From: Pseudomonadota bacterium
Lineage (GTDB): Bacteria; Desulfobacterota; Desulfobulbia; Desulfobulbales; Desulfobulbaceae
DNA: 6,865 nt
Assembly (NCBI GenBank): GCA_009778235.1
Contig: WRKE01000212.1
Span: 1 to 6,865 of the forward strand
Direction: 5' to 3'
Shown in pieces: positions 6,378-6,865 of the stretch; the stretch's first letter is position 1, and every line of letters starts with the position of its first letter. The notes under the pieces were generated by a model. It worked only from the letters and a program-made list of their open reading frames with translations, made no database searches and was not told where the DNA came from. The position numbers were made by a program, and so were the translations under genes.

Positions 6378-6865
6378 ATGCCACACTCGCACAACGCTTC
6401 CCCCTCGAAAAACGAACTTGTCCGGACCAAGATCACTCATTTCCTGAAACAGGCACCGCAGCCAATGCGCGCCGCCATGCTCGCCCTGCTGCCGGCGGCC
6501 AAATGGGCCATTGATTCTGGCTATAACCATCATGCCGCCGACGACACCACACTGACAAGCTGGAATTGCCTGCTGGACCTCTTGTCGTCGGTTGCCGCCA
6601 TGCAGGGCGAATCGAGTGATTTTGCCGGCTTCCTGCAACGTTTTGCCAATCACCTCTTGTTGTCAAGCGCCGCCATGGAGAGAGATTGGGCGGCGCTGTT
6701 GCAGGTATCGCACGACCTTCTGATGATTGGCGACCGCATGGAACTGCCGGAAGAGGTGCTGCGCCAGAGCGCCGAGGTGCTGGTCCATGCCCTGCACGCT
6801 GATCTCTACATTTGCCGCACCCGCAACGCCGAAGGCGGCTGGGCCGCGCAGTTCTGCGACGCGCC
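6378..6865 (+). CDS. Probable GAF-domain signalling protein, 3'-partial
   Basis: The frame from the ATG at 6378 stays open for 162 codons to the window end; the nearest upstream in-frame stop is at 6339-6341. Residues 1-120 look helical, with hydrophobic stretches such as MLALLPAAKW and LLDLLSSVAAM but no membrane helix or signal peptide. From about residue 123, LPEEVLRQSAEVLVHALHADLYICR resembles the first helix and β-strand of a GAF domain. Proteins starting this way are often cytoplasmic histidine kinases, diguanylate cyclases or PP2C-type phosphatases, but the effector part is outside the window. There is no good ribosome site before 6378. A second ATG at residue 30 has none either, so the start is uncertain. 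It is divergent from the HDOD gene and may act in the same signalling pathway. The GAF call rests on pattern only. Confidence 0.7.
   Translation, partial: MPHSHNASPSKNELVRTKITHFLKQAPQPMRAAMLALLPAAKWAIDSGYNHHAADDTTLTSWNCLLDLLSSVAAMQGESSDFAGFLQRFANHLLLSSAAMERDWAALLQVSHDLLMIGDRMELPEEVLRQSAEVLVHALHADLYICRTRNAEGGWAAQFCDA

Noticed and set aside
6061..6514. Short + strand frames in the intergenic region running into the GAF-type gene
   Set aside because: They are Arg/Ser/Pro-rich, lack ribosome sites, and overlap in another frame the more protein-like frame from 6378.

Overview
The window looks like ordinary chromosomal DNA from a Gram-negative bacterium. An outer-membrane β-barrel protein of the MipA/OmpV family, with a signal peptide and a C-terminal Phe, requires an outer membrane. 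An NtrC-type sigma-54 activator with its kinase, a single-domain HDOD protein and a GAF-type signalling protein are a combination common in Desulfobacterota (former Deltaproteobacteria). That placement is inference, because no taxonomic marker gene is present. Coding DNA is GC-rich and the main non-coding gap is locally AT-rich. I see no tRNA, rRNA, CRISPR array, insertion sequence or phage gene.

Layout. (1) Positions 2-2815 on the + strand hold a two-component system: a membrane histidine kinase, cut at its 5' end by the window edge, then an NtrC-family response regulator 24 bp downstream. (2) Positions 2817-3632 on the + strand hold a MipA/OmpV-type outer-membrane protein that starts 1 bp after the regulator's stop, so the three genes form one tight operon. 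(3) A 225-bp gap precedes a small single-domain cupin (3858-4244, +). It converges with an AraC-family regulator (5011-4286, -) that also carries an N-terminal cupin-like sensing domain. (4) A stand-alone HDOD protein (5998-5159, -) lies upstream of araC on the same strand, separated by 147 bp containing a stem-loop and a palindrome. (5) A 379-bp divergent, partly AT-rich intergenic region separates the HDOD gene from a + strand gene that begins at 6378 and runs off the window. Its start reads as a helical N-terminus leading into a GAF domain.

How the genes may work together. The kinase senses a periplasmic or envelope signal through a domain before its second membrane helix. It phosphorylates the sigma-54 activator, which would switch on target genes, possibly including its own operon with the outer-membrane protein. 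The promoter of this operon lies outside the window. The cupin/AraC pair is a second, small-molecule-responsive unit. The HDOD and GAF proteins form a third, cytoplasmic signalling pair sharing a divergent promoter region. I found no clear new system. The best leads are the kinase-regulator-MipA operon, the GAFTDA variant in the activator, a strong GC hairpin inside the regulator gene, and the structured HDOD/GAF intergenic region.
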